DNA from: JACVRW01 sp963751835
GTDB lineage: Bacteria; Actinomycetota; Thermoleophilia; Solirubrobacterales; Thermoleophilaceae
Direction: 5' to 3'
Length of the DNA stretch: 64,000 bases
NCBI GenBank assembly: GCA_963751835.1
Contig: CAVVWD010000031.1
Location: 47,907-111,906 of the forward strand
Made by a program: the position numbers and the translations under genes. Shown one piece after another: positions 32,101 through 40,379 of this stretch; position 1 is the first letter of the stretch, and each line of letters begins with the position of its first letter. The notes beneath the pieces are model-generated. The model saw only the letters and a list, made by a program, of their open reading frames with translations. It did no database searches and was not told the origin of the DNA.

Positions 32101-32841
32101 ATGCCAGCGCAGGCCTACGGCGGCAAGGAATGCGTGTGCCAGCTCCGCAGGGGGATCTGCGACCAGAGCTGTGTGCAGGGGATGCTCGATACCCCGTTCT
32201 ACATCGCCTGCCTTCGCCTGAGCGGGCGCCGCTGCCTCGTTATCGGCGGAGGCGACGTCGGGCTCGACAAGGTCGAGGGGCTGCTGGCTTGCGCCGGCGA
32301 CGTCACGCTCATCGCTCCCGACGCGATCGAGCCGCTGCGCGAGCTCGCCGGCGAGGGCTCGATCCGCTGGGAGCGCCGCGAGTACCGTGGCCCGGCGGAC
32401 CTGGAGGGCGCGTTCCTGGTCATCGCCGCCACGAGCGACAGCGACGTCAACATCGCCGTCTACGAGGACGCCGAGCGCCGGGCGATGCTCGTAAACGTGG
32501 TGGACGTCCCGCCGCTCTGTAACTTCATCCTGCCGGCGATCGTGCGCAGCGGTCCGCTCGCGATCGCGATCTCCACCGCGGGCGCCTCACCCGCGCTCGC
32601 CAAGCGCATCCGCAACGAGATCGCCGACGAGTACGGCGAGCCCTACGCCCGGCTCGCCGTGCTGCTGAACGACGTGCGTGGCTGGGCCAAGGGCACGCTC
32701 CCGACCTACCAGGACCGCAAGGAGTTCTTCGAGTCGATAGTCAACGGCGAGCCGGACCCGGTGGAGCTGCTCCGCCGGGGCGACGAGTCCGCCGTGCGCG
32801 ATCTGATCGCCGCGGCCCAGCGCAGCCACGCCACTGCCTGA
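32101..32841 (+). CDS. precorrin-2 dehydrogenase / sirohydrochlorin ferrochelatase-like (CysG N-terminal, Met8)
   Basis: 246 residues. The NAD fold has CLVIGGGDVGLDKVEGLL, then FLVIAATSDSDVN, the NVVDVPPLCNFILPA motif and STAGASPALAKRIR, the core of the siroheme synthase N-terminal family. It would oxidise precorrin-2 and may insert iron, working with the cobA-hemD product at 43975. A Cys-rich extension (four Cys in ECVCQLRRGICDQSC) precedes the family start MLDTPFYIA (ATG 32182). The promoter spacing argues that translation begins at 32101. The next gene follows directly. Confidence 0.85.
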   Translation: MPAQAYGGKECVCQLRRGICDQSCVQGMLDTPFYIACLRLSGRRCLVIGGGDVGLDKVEGLLACAGDVTLIAPDAIEPLRELAGEGSIRWERREYRGPADLEGAFLVIAATSDSDVNIAVYEDAERRAMLVNVVDVPPLCNFILPAIVRSGPLAIAISTAGASPALAKRIRNEIADEYGEPYARLAVLLNDVRGWAKGTLPTYQDRKEFFESIVNGEPDPVELLRRGDESAVRDLIAAAQRSHATA

Positions 32842-32845
32842 CGAG

Positions 32846-33307
32846 CTGACACACATCGACGAGGCCGGGCGCGCCCGGATGGTGGACGTTGGTGCCAAGG
32901 AGGTCACGGACCGGCGCGCGGTCGCGCGCGCGCTCGTGCGCATGTCGGCCGAGACCGCTGCGGCCGTGGCGCGCGGAGACGCCCCGAAGGGGGACGTGGT
33001 GTCGACCGCGCGCATCGCCGGCATCCAGGCGGCCAAGCGCACGGCGGAGCTCGTCCCGCTCTGCCACCCGCTGTCGCTCTCGTTCGTGGACGTGCGCATC
33101 GAGGTGGGCGAGGGTCGGGTCGAGATCGAGGCGGAGACGCGGACGAGCGCCCAGACCGGTGTCGAGATGGAGGCGATGACGGCCGCCGCCGTGGCGGCGC
33201 TCACCGTCTACGACATGGTCAAGGGCCTTGAGCGCGGCGTCGAGATCGCCGAGATCGTGCTGCTCGAGAAGTCTGGTGGCCGCCACGACTGGAGACGCGA
33301 GCCGTGA
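32846..33307 (+). CDS. moaC: cyclic pyranopterin monophosphate synthase
   Basis: 153 residues of the MoaC family with KGDVVSTARIAGIQAAKRT, LIPLCHP-like LVPLCHPL, GVEMEAMTAAAVAALTVYDM and a KSGG end. MoaC makes cPMP, the first stable molybdopterin precursor. The conserved start LTHIDEAGRARMVDVGAK is encoded, but its first codon is CTG at 32846; the first ATG (32879) would cut eleven conserved residues. I therefore infer a CTG start, five bases after the previous stop. It overlaps the next gene by GTGA. Confidence 0.88.
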   Translation: MTHIDEAGRARMVDVGAKEVTDRRAVARALVRMSAETAAAVARGDAPKGDVVSTARIAGIQAAKRTAELVPLCHPLSLSFVDVRIEVGEGRVEIEAETRTSAQTGVEMEAMTAAAVAALTVYDMVKGLERGVEIAEIVLLEKSGGRHDWRREP

Positions 33308-33489
33308 GTCCCGAGATCGTGCTAGGGACGGCCGGAGCGATCTTCGTTGTCCGCCACCGCATCCGCGGGGCGGCGAGCGGCGCGGAGGTCGAGCGCGACG
33401 AGGTCCACCTCTGGCGGACGGTGGACGACCGGGTGGTCGGGATGGAGGAGTTCCTCACCGTCGACGAGGCGCGCGCCGCGGTGGCCTGA
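33304..33489 (+). CDS. 61-residue SnoaL-like C-terminal half
   Basis: The sequence VVRHRIRGAASGAEVERDE, HLWRTVDDRVVGMEEF and EARAAVA match the last 60 residues of SnoaL-like proteins; the first half is missing. It begins with GTG in a GTGA overlap with moaC and ends just before mog, so it is at least co-translated. It may be a minimal protein or a remnant kept in the operon. Confidence 0.5.
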   Translation: MSPEIVLGTAGAIFVVRHRIRGAASGAEVERDEVHLWRTVDDRVVGMEEFLTVDEARAAVA

Positions 33490-33492
33490 GCC

Positions 33493-33960
33493 GTGCGGGC
33501 GGCGGTGCTCACGGTCTCGACGTCGCTCGCGCGCGGTGAGGGCGAGGACGTGTCAGGGCCGGCCCTCGTGCGACTCTGCGAGGCGGCCGGGCTCGAGGTG
33601 GCACACGAGACGGTCTCGGATGACAGGGAGGCGATCGCCGGAGCCCTCAAGCGGCTCGCCGACCTAGAGCGCGTTCGCTTCGTGTTCACGACCGGCGGCA
33701 CTGGGCTGACGATCGACGACGTGACCCCCGAGGCCACCCGCGACGTGATCGAGCGCGAGGCCCCGGGCTACGCGGAAGCGATCCGCGCCGACTCCCGCCG
33801 CCACACACCGCTCGGAATCCTCACACGCGGCGTCTCCGGCGTGCGCGGGCGCACGCTGATCCTGAACTTCCCGGGCAACCCGAAGGCGATCGAGCAGTCC
33901 TGGCCGCTCGTCGCGCCCACGCTCGAACACGCGGCGGCGACGCTCGAACGGGGCGCTTAG
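33493..33960 (+). CDS. mog: molybdopterin adenylyltransferase (MogA/MoaB family)
   Basis: 155 residues, a single MoCF-binding domain: VLTVSTSLARGEGEDVSGP, FTTGGTGLTIDDVTPEAT and LNFPGNPKAIEQSW. It adenylates molybdopterin before metal insertion. With moaC upstream it forms a small Moco operon; the molybdenum hydroxylase genes at 62987-64000 are likely users. GTG start 3 bases after the previous stop. Confidence 0.88.
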   Translation: MRAAVLTVSTSLARGEGEDVSGPALVRLCEAAGLEVAHETVSDDREAIAGALKRLADLERVRFVFTTGGTGLTIDDVTPEATRDVIEREAPGYAEAIRADSRRHTPLGILTRGVSGVRGRTLILNFPGNPKAIEQSWPLVAPTLEHAAATLERGA

Positions 33961-33964
33961 CCGA

Positions 33965-34213
33965 ATGGCCTTCCCCGCCAACGGCATGGAGCTGACGCAC
34001 ATCCTGGTCGTGGACGACTCGAGCGGGCGCGGCGCTGGTACGAGGACGTGCTCGGCGCGAGCCCCTACCGCGAGTACGGCGGCGACTCGGCCGACCGGCG
34101 CTTCCTCGACAACTGGCTGCTGCTCGACCGGCGGCGGTCCGACGGAGGACAAGCCGGCGCGATCCGGATGGCCACCTTTTCGAGATCAGTCAGTACGGCT
34201 GAGCGACGCGCCC
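33965..34213 (+). pseudogene. VOC/glyoxalase-like gene remnant
   Basis: MELTHILVVDD begins a VOC domain, the next piece ERARRWYEDVLGASPYREYGG is in another frame, and GGPTEDKP is back in the first. At least two shifts within 120 bases and loss of the second half show decay. It follows mog by 4 bases. Confidence 0.6.
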
Positions 34214-34253
34214 CGCGATAGCCTCGGCTCGTCAACGAGGACCGGGAGGCTGA

Positions 34254-34715
34254 ATGGCTCGGGTGCTGTACACCGCGGAAGCAACGGTCACCGGCGGGCG
34301 CGCCGACGGACACGGGCGGACCAACGACGGGAAGCTCGAGGTCAACCTGCGGCTGCCGAAGGAGATGGGAGGGGACGGCGCGGGCACCAATCCGGAGCAG
34401 CTGTTCGCGGTCGGCTTCGCCGCCTGCTTCGAGGGCGCGATCGGCGCCGTTGCCCGGCGCGAGAGGGCCGAGGTGGGCGACGTGTCGATTGACAGCCGCG
34501 TGAGTCTCCACCCCACCGAGGAGCGCGGCTTCAAGTTGTCGGCGGAGCTCCACGTGACACTGCCGCAGGTCGAGGACCCGGAGCAGGCCGCCGCGATCGT
34601 CGCCGCGGCCCACAAGGTCTGCCCATACTCCAACGCCACCCGCGGCAACATCGACGTCACCCTGACCGCCAACGGACAGCCCGTCGAGCAGCCGGCCGCG
34701 CAGGCGGGCGGCTGA
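34254..34715 (+). CDS. organic hydroperoxide resistance protein (Ohr/OsmC)
   Basis: 153 residues with peroxidatic C58 in GFAACFEGAI and resolving C123 in HKVCPYSNATRGN, the Ohr arrangement. The start MARVLYTAEATVTGGRADG is typical. Ohr reduces organic hydroperoxides using lipoyl or dihydrolipoamide thiols. No OhrR regulator is adjacent. Confidence 0.9.
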   Translation: MARVLYTAEATVTGGRADGHGRTNDGKLEVNLRLPKEMGGDGAGTNPEQLFAVGFAACFEGAIGAVARRERAEVGDVSIDSRVSLHPTEERGFKLSAELHVTLPQVEDPEQAAAIVAAAHKVCPYSNATRGNIDVTLTANGQPVEQPAAQAGG

Positions 34716-34813
34716 GCCCTGCATCCGGTCCGCGCTCGATCTTCCGCTCGCGGAGGGCCACGAAGCGGTCGAGTTGTAGCCCGGCCCCCACCGCTGGCGG
34801 TAGGGTGGGAAAT

Positions 34814-35593
34814 GTGAACGAGGTGTTACTCAGCCAGTTCCCGGTCACGGACGCCGAGCGTGAGGTCGCAGATCTACTGCCGATCGAGGCGGATCCCGAG
34901 GTCGCGGTCTCGGTCCGCGACTCGGTGCCGTTCTGGTTCCACAGCTTTGCGCTGAACCGCGCGCACGGGATCTACACGCCCGGGGCCGCGCGCGATCATC
35001 GCTACCGGGTGCCGGCACTGCCCGCCGAGTTCCAGGGCCAGAGCGTCCTCGACGTGGGCACCTTCGACGGCTTCTACGCCTTTCTTGCGGAGCACCGCGG
35101 CGCGGCCCGGGTCGTTGCGATCGACAACGAGCAGTACCGGCTCTGGGTGTCTGCTCGCTGGGGAATCGAGCTGGAGGGCGGGGAAGGCTTCCAGGCGATC
35201 CACAGGCTGCTCGGCTCGACGGTCGAGTACCGGCACCTCGACGCCCTCGAGATCGACCGGCTCGACGAGGCGTTTGACTTCATCTACTGCTTCGGAATCC
35301 TGCACCGGGTCGAGGATCCGCTCGGCCTGCTGCGGGCGCTGCACGAGCGCACGGTTCGGGGTGGAACCGTCCTCGTCGAGACCTATGGCGTCCCTTCCAA
35401 GGATCGCGACGGCGCCGAGGTCCGGCCGCTCGCGCCCGGCCAGGTCTACGCCGGCGACAGCTTCGTGTACTGGGGCTTTGCGCAGGCCGGCCTCGCCGAG
35501 CTCGCCCGCGCGGCCGGCTTCGAGCGGTCCGAGGCGATCAGCGAGGTCGAGGTGGACGGCCACCCCCGTGTCCTCGCCCGGCTGACGGCCTGA
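34814..35593 (+). CDS. DUF1698/CmoB-like SAM-dependent methyltransferase
   Basis: 259 residues from GTG 34814 (GTG 34805 is possible). FWFHSFALNRAHGIYTPG precedes the SAM motif VLDVGTFDGFYAF, followed by YCFGILHRVEDPLGLLRAL. The WFH-x-PG start and fold resemble CmoB and DUF1698 proteins that modify tRNA uridine or sugars. Which substrate is used is unknown. Confidence 0.8.
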   Translation: MNEVLLSQFPVTDAEREVADLLPIEADPEVAVSVRDSVPFWFHSFALNRAHGIYTPGAARDHRYRVPALPAEFQGQSVLDVGTFDGFYAFLAEHRGAARVVAIDNEQYRLWVSARWGIELEGGEGFQAIHRLLGSTVEYRHLDALEIDRLDEAFDFIYCFGILHRVEDPLGLLRALHERTVRGGTVLVETYGVPSKDRDGAEVRPLAPGQVYAGDSFVYWGFAQAGLAELARAAGFERSEAISEVEVDGHPRVLARLTA

Positions 35594-35680
35594 CGGCGCA
35601 GGCCGCGTTCACGGCGTTTTTACTCGACGGTTCCGGGCCGGTAACAGGGAAAGGGCTGCCTGAGGCGACTCTGGCTCGGG

Positions 35681-36433
35681 ATGCTCCCGCCGCTCTACGC
35701 GCACCGGCTCGGCCGGGCCTACGGCCCGGACTCCTCCGGAGCAGCGCTTGCGCGCGCGCTCGACGGCCCGCTGGACGGGCTCGAGACGGATTGCTGCCTC
35801 ACCGCCGACGGGGAGCTCGTGCTGCTGCACGACCCGCTCCTTGACGCGGGCACGACACTCCGCGGCTGGGCACACGAGCGCACGGCGGCCGAGATCTGCG
35901 CCGGCCGGCTGCGCCACGCCGACGGCACGCCCAGCCACGAGCGGCCGCTGCTCCTCGAGGAGCTGCTGCGCCGCGCCCCGCGGGACACGACGCTCCAGCT
36001 CGAGGTCAAGGCGCACGCCGATGCGGCGCTCGCCCGGCGCACGACGCTCGTCCTGTGCGATCGGCTCCGCCACGATCCCACGCGCGACCGGATCGAGGTC
36101 ATCAGCTTCTGGTCGGGCGCATGCGAGCTCGCCGCCGCCTGTGGCTTCCGGGCTCGGCTCGTGCTGTGGGCCGACTGCCCGGTTGAGGCGCTCGCCGCCT
36201 GGGCGGAGGACGCCGGGCTGCACGGGCTTTGCGTCGAGCACTTCCTCCTCACCCCCGCCTTGTTCGAGCCGCTCGCGGCCCGCGGCCTGAGCGTGACCAC
36301 GGGGACCGTCAACCACGCGGCCCTGCTCGAGCCTCTCGTGGGGCTCGGCATCGACGCGGTCACGAGCGACCGCCCGCACGAGCTCCGAGCGGAGCTCCTC
36401 GCAGGGCGAGCCGGCGCCCTGGCTGCCGCCTGA
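35681..36433 (+). CDS. glycerophosphodiester phosphodiesterase
   Basis: 250 residues of the GDPD TIM-barrel: catalytic H8-R9, metal ligands E35 and D37 (ETDCCLTADG), H50-D51 (LLHDPLL), and a C-terminal VTSDRPHEL. It cleaves glycerophosphodiesters from lipid turnover. No signal peptide, so cytoplasmic. Confidence 0.87.
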   Translation: MLPPLYAHRLGRAYGPDSSGAALARALDGPLDGLETDCCLTADGELVLLHDPLLDAGTTLRGWAHERTAAEICAGRLRHADGTPSHERPLLLEELLRRAPRDTTLQLEVKAHADAALARRTTLVLCDRLRHDPTRDRIEVISFWSGACELAAACGFRARLVLWADCPVEALAAWAEDAGLHGLCVEHFLLTPALFEPLAARGLSVTTGTVNHAALLEPLVGLGIDAVTSDRPHELRAELLAGRAGALAAA

Positions 36434-36439
36434 CGGGCT

Positions 36440-36871
36440 CTACTCCAGGCCCTTCGCGCGCAGCTCGCGAAGCGCCGCCTCGGACTTTCCGAGCCCCTCC
36501 AACCCCATCCCGCGGAGCACCGCCGGAGTCTTCGAGAACTGGATGTCCGCGTACTGCACGACCTGGATGTGATTCCCCCACGGGTCGCGGAAGTCGAGGC
36601 CACGACCGGGCAGAATCTCCGCACCCGCCTGCTCGAGCAGGCGCCGGGTCTCGTCGCGGTCGTCCACGACGAGGCCGAAGTGGCGTTCGTCGTCGGGCTG
36701 CTGCGACCGCCCCTCGGCCAGCACGAGGAACTGGTCGCCGATGTCGATGAAGGCCATCCCCGGCACCCGGCCACGCAGCTCGAGCTCGAATAGGCGCCCG
36801 TAGAACTCGAGCGCCTCGTCGAGGTCGCTCACCTCGAGCACGACGTGGTTGATGCCCACGAGACGCGGCAC
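36440..36871 (-). CDS. VOC-family (glyoxalase/bleomycin resistance-like) protein
   Basis: 143 residues: INHVVLEVSDLDEALEFYGRL starts the first module and DFRDPWGNHIQVVQY ends the second. Metal positions (H, E, H, E/Q) look mostly kept. Substrate unknown. Convergent with GDPD and divergent from ccmA, whose start lies 24 bases upstream. Confidence 0.82.
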   Translation of the reverse strand: MPRLVGINHVVLEVSDLDEALEFYGRLFELELRGRVPGMAFIDIGDQFLVLAEGRSQQPDDERHFGLVVDDRDETRRLLEQAGAEILPGRGLDFRDPWGNHIQVVQYADIQFSKTPAVLRGMGLEGLGKSEAALRELRAKGLE

Positions 36872-36895
36872 GGGCTCAGCATAGGCTTCGCCGCC

Positions 36896-37546
36896 ATGGA
36901 GCCGGCGATCGAGCTCGACGGTCTCGAGCGCCGCTACGGCGAGCGGCTCGCCCTCGCCGGCGTTACGGTGAGCGTGCCGCGCGGCGCGACACTCGCGGTG
37001 CTAGGCGCGAATGGAGCCGGCAAGACCACGCTGCTGCGCGTGCTGGCCGGGCTCCTGCGCCCTCACGCCGGCACTGCCCGCGTGCTCGGCGCAGAGCTGC
37101 CGCGCGAGCGCTGGAAGGTGCCGGGCAGGGTCGGCTACCTCGGGCACGAGCCCCTCCTCTACCGCGAGCTGAGCGGGCGTGAGAACCTCGCCTACCACGC
37201 CGCACTGCACGATGTCGGCGGCGAGCGGATCGAGCGGCTGCTGGCCGCCGTGGGCATGGAGCGGCGCGCCGACGAGCCCGTGCGCGACCTCTCGCGAGGG
37301 ATGGTGCAGCGCCTGGCGGTTGCCCGCACCGTTCTCCACGACCCCGAGCTGCTGCTCCTCGACGAGCCGCGAGCGAACCTCGACCCGGCTGCCGCCGAGC
37401 GGCTCGAGCCGCTCATCGGCAGGGAATCCGGACGCACGAGGGTGCTGGTGAGCCACGACGTGGAGGGCGCGCTCGCGGAATCCGACCTGGCGCTCGGGCT
37501 CAAGGGCGGCCGGCCCGCCGCGGCGGACCGGGAGCTCTACCGGTGA
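36896..37546 (+). CDS. ccmA: heme exporter ATP-binding protein CcmA
   Basis: 216 residues, ABC ATPase: Walker A GANGAGKTT (37-45), signature LSRGMVQR, Walker B LLLLDEPRANLD, H-loop SHDVEGAL. With CcmB/C/D it supplies heme to the system I cytochrome c maturation machinery. Starts with ATG and overlaps ccmB by GTGA. Confidence 0.88.
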   Translation: MEPAIELDGLERRYGERLALAGVTVSVPRGATLAVLGANGAGKTTLLRVLAGLLRPHAGTARVLGAELPRERWKVPGRVGYLGHEPLLYRELSGRENLAYHAALHDVGGERIERLLAAVGMERRADEPVRDLSRGMVQRLAVARTVLHDPELLLLDEPRANLDPAAAERLEPLIGRESGRTRVLVSHDVEGALAESDLALGLKGGRPAAADRELYR

Positions 37547-38217
37547 TCGCCGCGGCGCGGGCGATCCTGCGCAAGGACCTGCGTATCGAGTGGCGCACGA
37601 AGGAATCCGTGCCCGCGATGACGCTGTTCACCGTCACCGTGTACGTGCTGTTCCACTTCGGGCTGGACCGCGACACGCTCGACGGGGAGCTCGCGGCGGG
37701 CGTGCTCTGGGTGACGGTGCTGCTGGCCGCCGTGATCGGCGTGTCGCGCCTGTTCGCCGCGGAGCGGGAGCAGGGCGGGATCGAGGGGCTCCTGCTGGCG
37801 CCGGTCGACCGCACCGCCCTGTTCGTGGCTAAGGCGGCGGCGCTGTTCATCTTCCTTTGCGCCGTCGAGCTCGTTGCGGTGCCCGCCTTCGCGCTGTTCC
37901 TGCTCGGACCTGGCCTGGACGGTGCGCTCCCCGAGCTGCTCGCGATCCTCGCGCTCGGCAATCTGGGCATCGCGGCGGTGGGAGCGCTCGTGTCCGCGCT
38001 TGCCGCCGAGACGCGCGCACGCGAGCTGATCGTGCCGCTGCTCCTGCTGCCGCTGCTCGTACCGCTCCTGATCGCCTGCGCCCAGGCAACCGAGCCGCTG
38101 TTCCGCCCGGTCGCCGGTCCCGAGGACCTCGCACGCTGGCTGGGGCTCCTCACGCTTTACGATGTGGTCTTCGTGCTGGTCTCTGTCGCTGTCTTCGATT
38201 ACCTGCTCGAGGACTGA
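37543..38217 (+). CDS. ccmB: heme exporter membrane protein CcmB
   Basis: 224 residues with six hydrophobic segments and the family's N-terminal LRKDLRIEWRTKESV and FAAEREQGGIEGLLLAP motifs. Forms the ABC permease with CcmA. Its stop shares one base with the ccmC ATG (TGATG). Confidence 0.88.
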   Translation: MIAAARAILRKDLRIEWRTKESVPAMTLFTVTVYVLFHFGLDRDTLDGELAAGVLWVTVLLAAVIGVSRLFAAEREQGGIEGLLLAPVDRTALFVAKAAALFIFLCAVELVAVPAFALFLLGPGLDGALPELLAILALGNLGIAAVGALVSALAAETRARELIVPLLLLPLLVPLLIACAQATEPLFRPVAGPEDLARWLGLLTLYDVVFVLVSVAVFDYLLED

Positions 38218-38903
38218 TGTATTCGAAGGGCTTCGCTCCGATCGCCTGGGCCACCGCCGTGACTCTCACGACGGCGTTCGCACTCGTCTTCTTCTACGCA
38301 CCGCTCGACGCCGACCAGGGCTTCGTCCAGAAGATCTTCTACGTCCACGTACCGATGGCGATCGTGGCGCTAGGCGGCTGGATCGCGGGAGGCGTGATGG
38401 CGATCAAGCATCTGCGCAGCGGCGACCGCTCGTGGGACATGCGCTCCTACGTCGCGATCCACCTGTCGATCATCCTGGGCGTGGGCGTGCTCGTGACCGG
38501 GGCGATCTGGGCCAAGGCCTCGTGGGGCCACTGGTGGGTGTGGGACGAGCCCGTGCTCGTCTCCTTCCTCGTGGTCTTCCTCCTCTACTGCGTCTACTAC
38601 CCGCTGCGCTTCTCGATCGAGGACCCGGACCGTCAGGCGCGCTACTCGTCGGTGTTCGCGATCGCCGCCGGCGCCTTCGTGCCGCTTAACTTCATCGCCG
38701 TGCGGCTCGCCGAGTCCTACACCCACCCGCGTGTCCTCTCGCAGACGGGCGGCAGTCTGCCCGGCGAGATGCGGCTGACATTTCTCGTGGCGCTGCTCGG
38801 AATGACGCTTCTGTTTGTCACTCTTTGGAAGCTCGAGTTGACCGCCAAGAACGCATCCATGCAACTGAAGAAGCTGAGGAAACGTGCCCGCGTTGCCGCT
38901 TGA
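38217..38903 (+). CDS. ccmC: heme-handling membrane protein CcmC
   Basis: 228 residues, six membrane segments, and the tryptophan-rich heme motif WGHWWVWDEP. CcmC moves heme to the chaperone CcmE. The N-terminus FAPIAWATAV and the KIFYVHVPMA helix are typical. ccmE, ccmF and ccmH are not in the window. Confidence 0.9.
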   Translation: MYSKGFAPIAWATAVTLTTAFALVFFYAPLDADQGFVQKIFYVHVPMAIVALGGWIAGGVMAIKHLRSGDRSWDMRSYVAIHLSIILGVGVLVTGAIWAKASWGHWWVWDEPVLVSFLVVFLLYCVYYPLRFSIEDPDRQARYSSVFAIAAGAFVPLNFIAVRLAESYTHPRVLSQTGGSLPGEMRLTFLVALLGMTLLFVTLWKLELTAKNASMQLKKLRKRARVAA

Positions 38904-39039
38904 CGAAGCCGGCAAGTACGTGGCCGGCGCGTATGTCGTGTTCGTCGCGCTGATCCTCGTGTACGTGGCGATCATCGGCACGAAGATTGCGCGCATCGAG
39001 CGCGAGATCTCGGAGCTCGCGTCGGAGGACGACCGGTGA
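38884..39039 (+). CDS. ccmD: CcmD-like single-span protein
   Basis: 51 residues from GTG 38884, overlapping ccmC by 20 bases and hemA by GTGA. One membrane helix (YVVFVALILVYVAIIG) and a charged C-terminal helix (RIEREISELASEDD) fit CcmD, which holds the CcmABC complex together. Too short to be found by a length-filtered search. Confidence 0.75.
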   Translation: MPALPLDEAGKYVAGAYVVFVALILVYVAIIGTKIARIEREISELASEDDR

Positions 39040-40379
39040 TCGCCGAGCTGCTGGCGCTCGGGGCCAACCACAAGACGGCGCCCCTGCCGCTGCGCGAGAA
39101 GCTGGCGCTGCCGGAGGGGCGCGCCTCGCGCGTTCTCGCCGAGCTCGTCGACCACGATGCCGTGCACGAGGCGGTCGCGATCTCCACCTGCAATCGCACG
39201 GAGCTCTACATGGTCGCGGCCGACCCGGTCGAGGCCGAGAACGCGGCGCTCGGGATCCTGTCGCACCAGGCGGGGCTGCGCTTGACCGAGCTGCTCGGGG
39301 CGATCTATTCGCTGCGCGCCACCGAGGCGGTCGAGCACCTGTTCGCCGTCACGGCGGGCCTCGACTCGATGATCATCGGCGAAACCGAGGTACAGGGTCA
39401 GGTCAAGCGCGCCTACGAGCTGGCGCTCGTCGAGGGCGTGACCGGGCCGGTGTCGAACCGCCTCTTCCGTGACGCGCTGGCAGCGGGCAAGCGCGTCCGC
39501 AACGAGACCGGCGTGGCGCGCTCGAGCGTGTCGGTGTCGTCCGTCGCGGTGCAGCTGGCGGCAGACTTCCTCGGCGACCTCACCGCCAAGCGGGTGCTCG
39601 TGATCGGCGCGGGCGAGAACGCCGAGTTGACGGCGCGCGCGCTCAGCGACCGCGGCGTGGAGACGCTGTTCGTCGCGAACCGCCGTTACGACCGGGCGCT
39701 CGGCCTGGCGCAGCGCTTCGGCGGCCGCGCGCTGTCGTTCGACGACATGCCGGGCGAGCTCGAGAACACCGACATCGTGATCAGCTCGACCGGCGCCCCG
39801 CACCAGATCGTCGGCCGCGAGGAGCTCGAGTCCGTGGCCGTCTCGCGCATGGGCCGGCCGTTGGTGCTGCTCGATCTCGCCGTCCCGCGCGACATCGACC
39901 CGGGCGTGCGCGACTGCCCGGGTATCGCGCTGTACGACATGGACGACCTGCAGCAGGCGGTGGCGCGCAACCTCAGCGTGCGCGAGGGCGAGGCCGAGGA
40001 GGCGCGCGCGCTCGTGCGCGAGGACGTGGAGCGCTTCCGGAGCTGGCTGTCCGCGCTCGACGTGGTGCCGACGATCTCGGCGCTGCGCCGCCGTGGCGAC
40101 GAGATCGTCGAGCAGGTTCTGCGCGAGAACGAGAGCGCCTGGGAATCGCTTACAGAGGCCGATCGCGAGCGGCTCGCGGTGATGACCCGGGCAGTGGTAA
40201 GCCGGTTGCTGCACGAGCCGACGCTACGGCTGAAGGGATCGGTCGGCGAGGGCGCCTCATACCGCTATGTGAACGCGCTGCACGAGCTCTTCGGGCTCGA
40301 GGCGGCGCTGGCGCCGCACGACGAGGCGCCGGCCGCCGTCACCCGGCTGGACGCCGCCCGCCGCAGCCGCGGCCGGTGA
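39036..40379 (+). CDS. hemA: glutamyl-tRNA reductase
   Basis: 447 residues. Nucleophile C52 in ISTCNRTELY, the MIIGETEVQGQVK and NRLFRDALAAGKRVR segments, the NADPH motif VIGAGENAELTARAL and a C-terminal dimerisation helix identify GluTR. It commits glutamate to tetrapyrroles. GTGA overlaps with ccmD and hemC put cytochrome c maturation and heme synthesis in one transcript. Confidence 0.94.
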   Translation: MIAELLALGANHKTAPLPLREKLALPEGRASRVLAELVDHDAVHEAVAISTCNRTELYMVAADPVEAENAALGILSHQAGLRLTELLGAIYSLRATEAVEHLFAVTAGLDSMIIGETEVQGQVKRAYELALVEGVTGPVSNRLFRDALAAGKRVRNETGVARSSVSVSSVAVQLAADFLGDLTAKRVLVIGAGENAELTARALSDRGVETLFVANRRYDRALGLAQRFGGRALSFDDMPGELENTDIVISSTGAPHQIVGREELESVAVSRMGRPLVLLDLAVPRDIDPGVRDCPGIALYDMDDLQQAVARNLSVREGEAEEARALVREDVERFRSWLSALDVVPTISALRRRGDEIVEQVLRENESAWESLTEADRERLAVMTRAVVSRLLHEPTLRLKGSVGEGASYRYVNALHELFGLEAALAPHDEAPAAVTRLDAARRSRGR

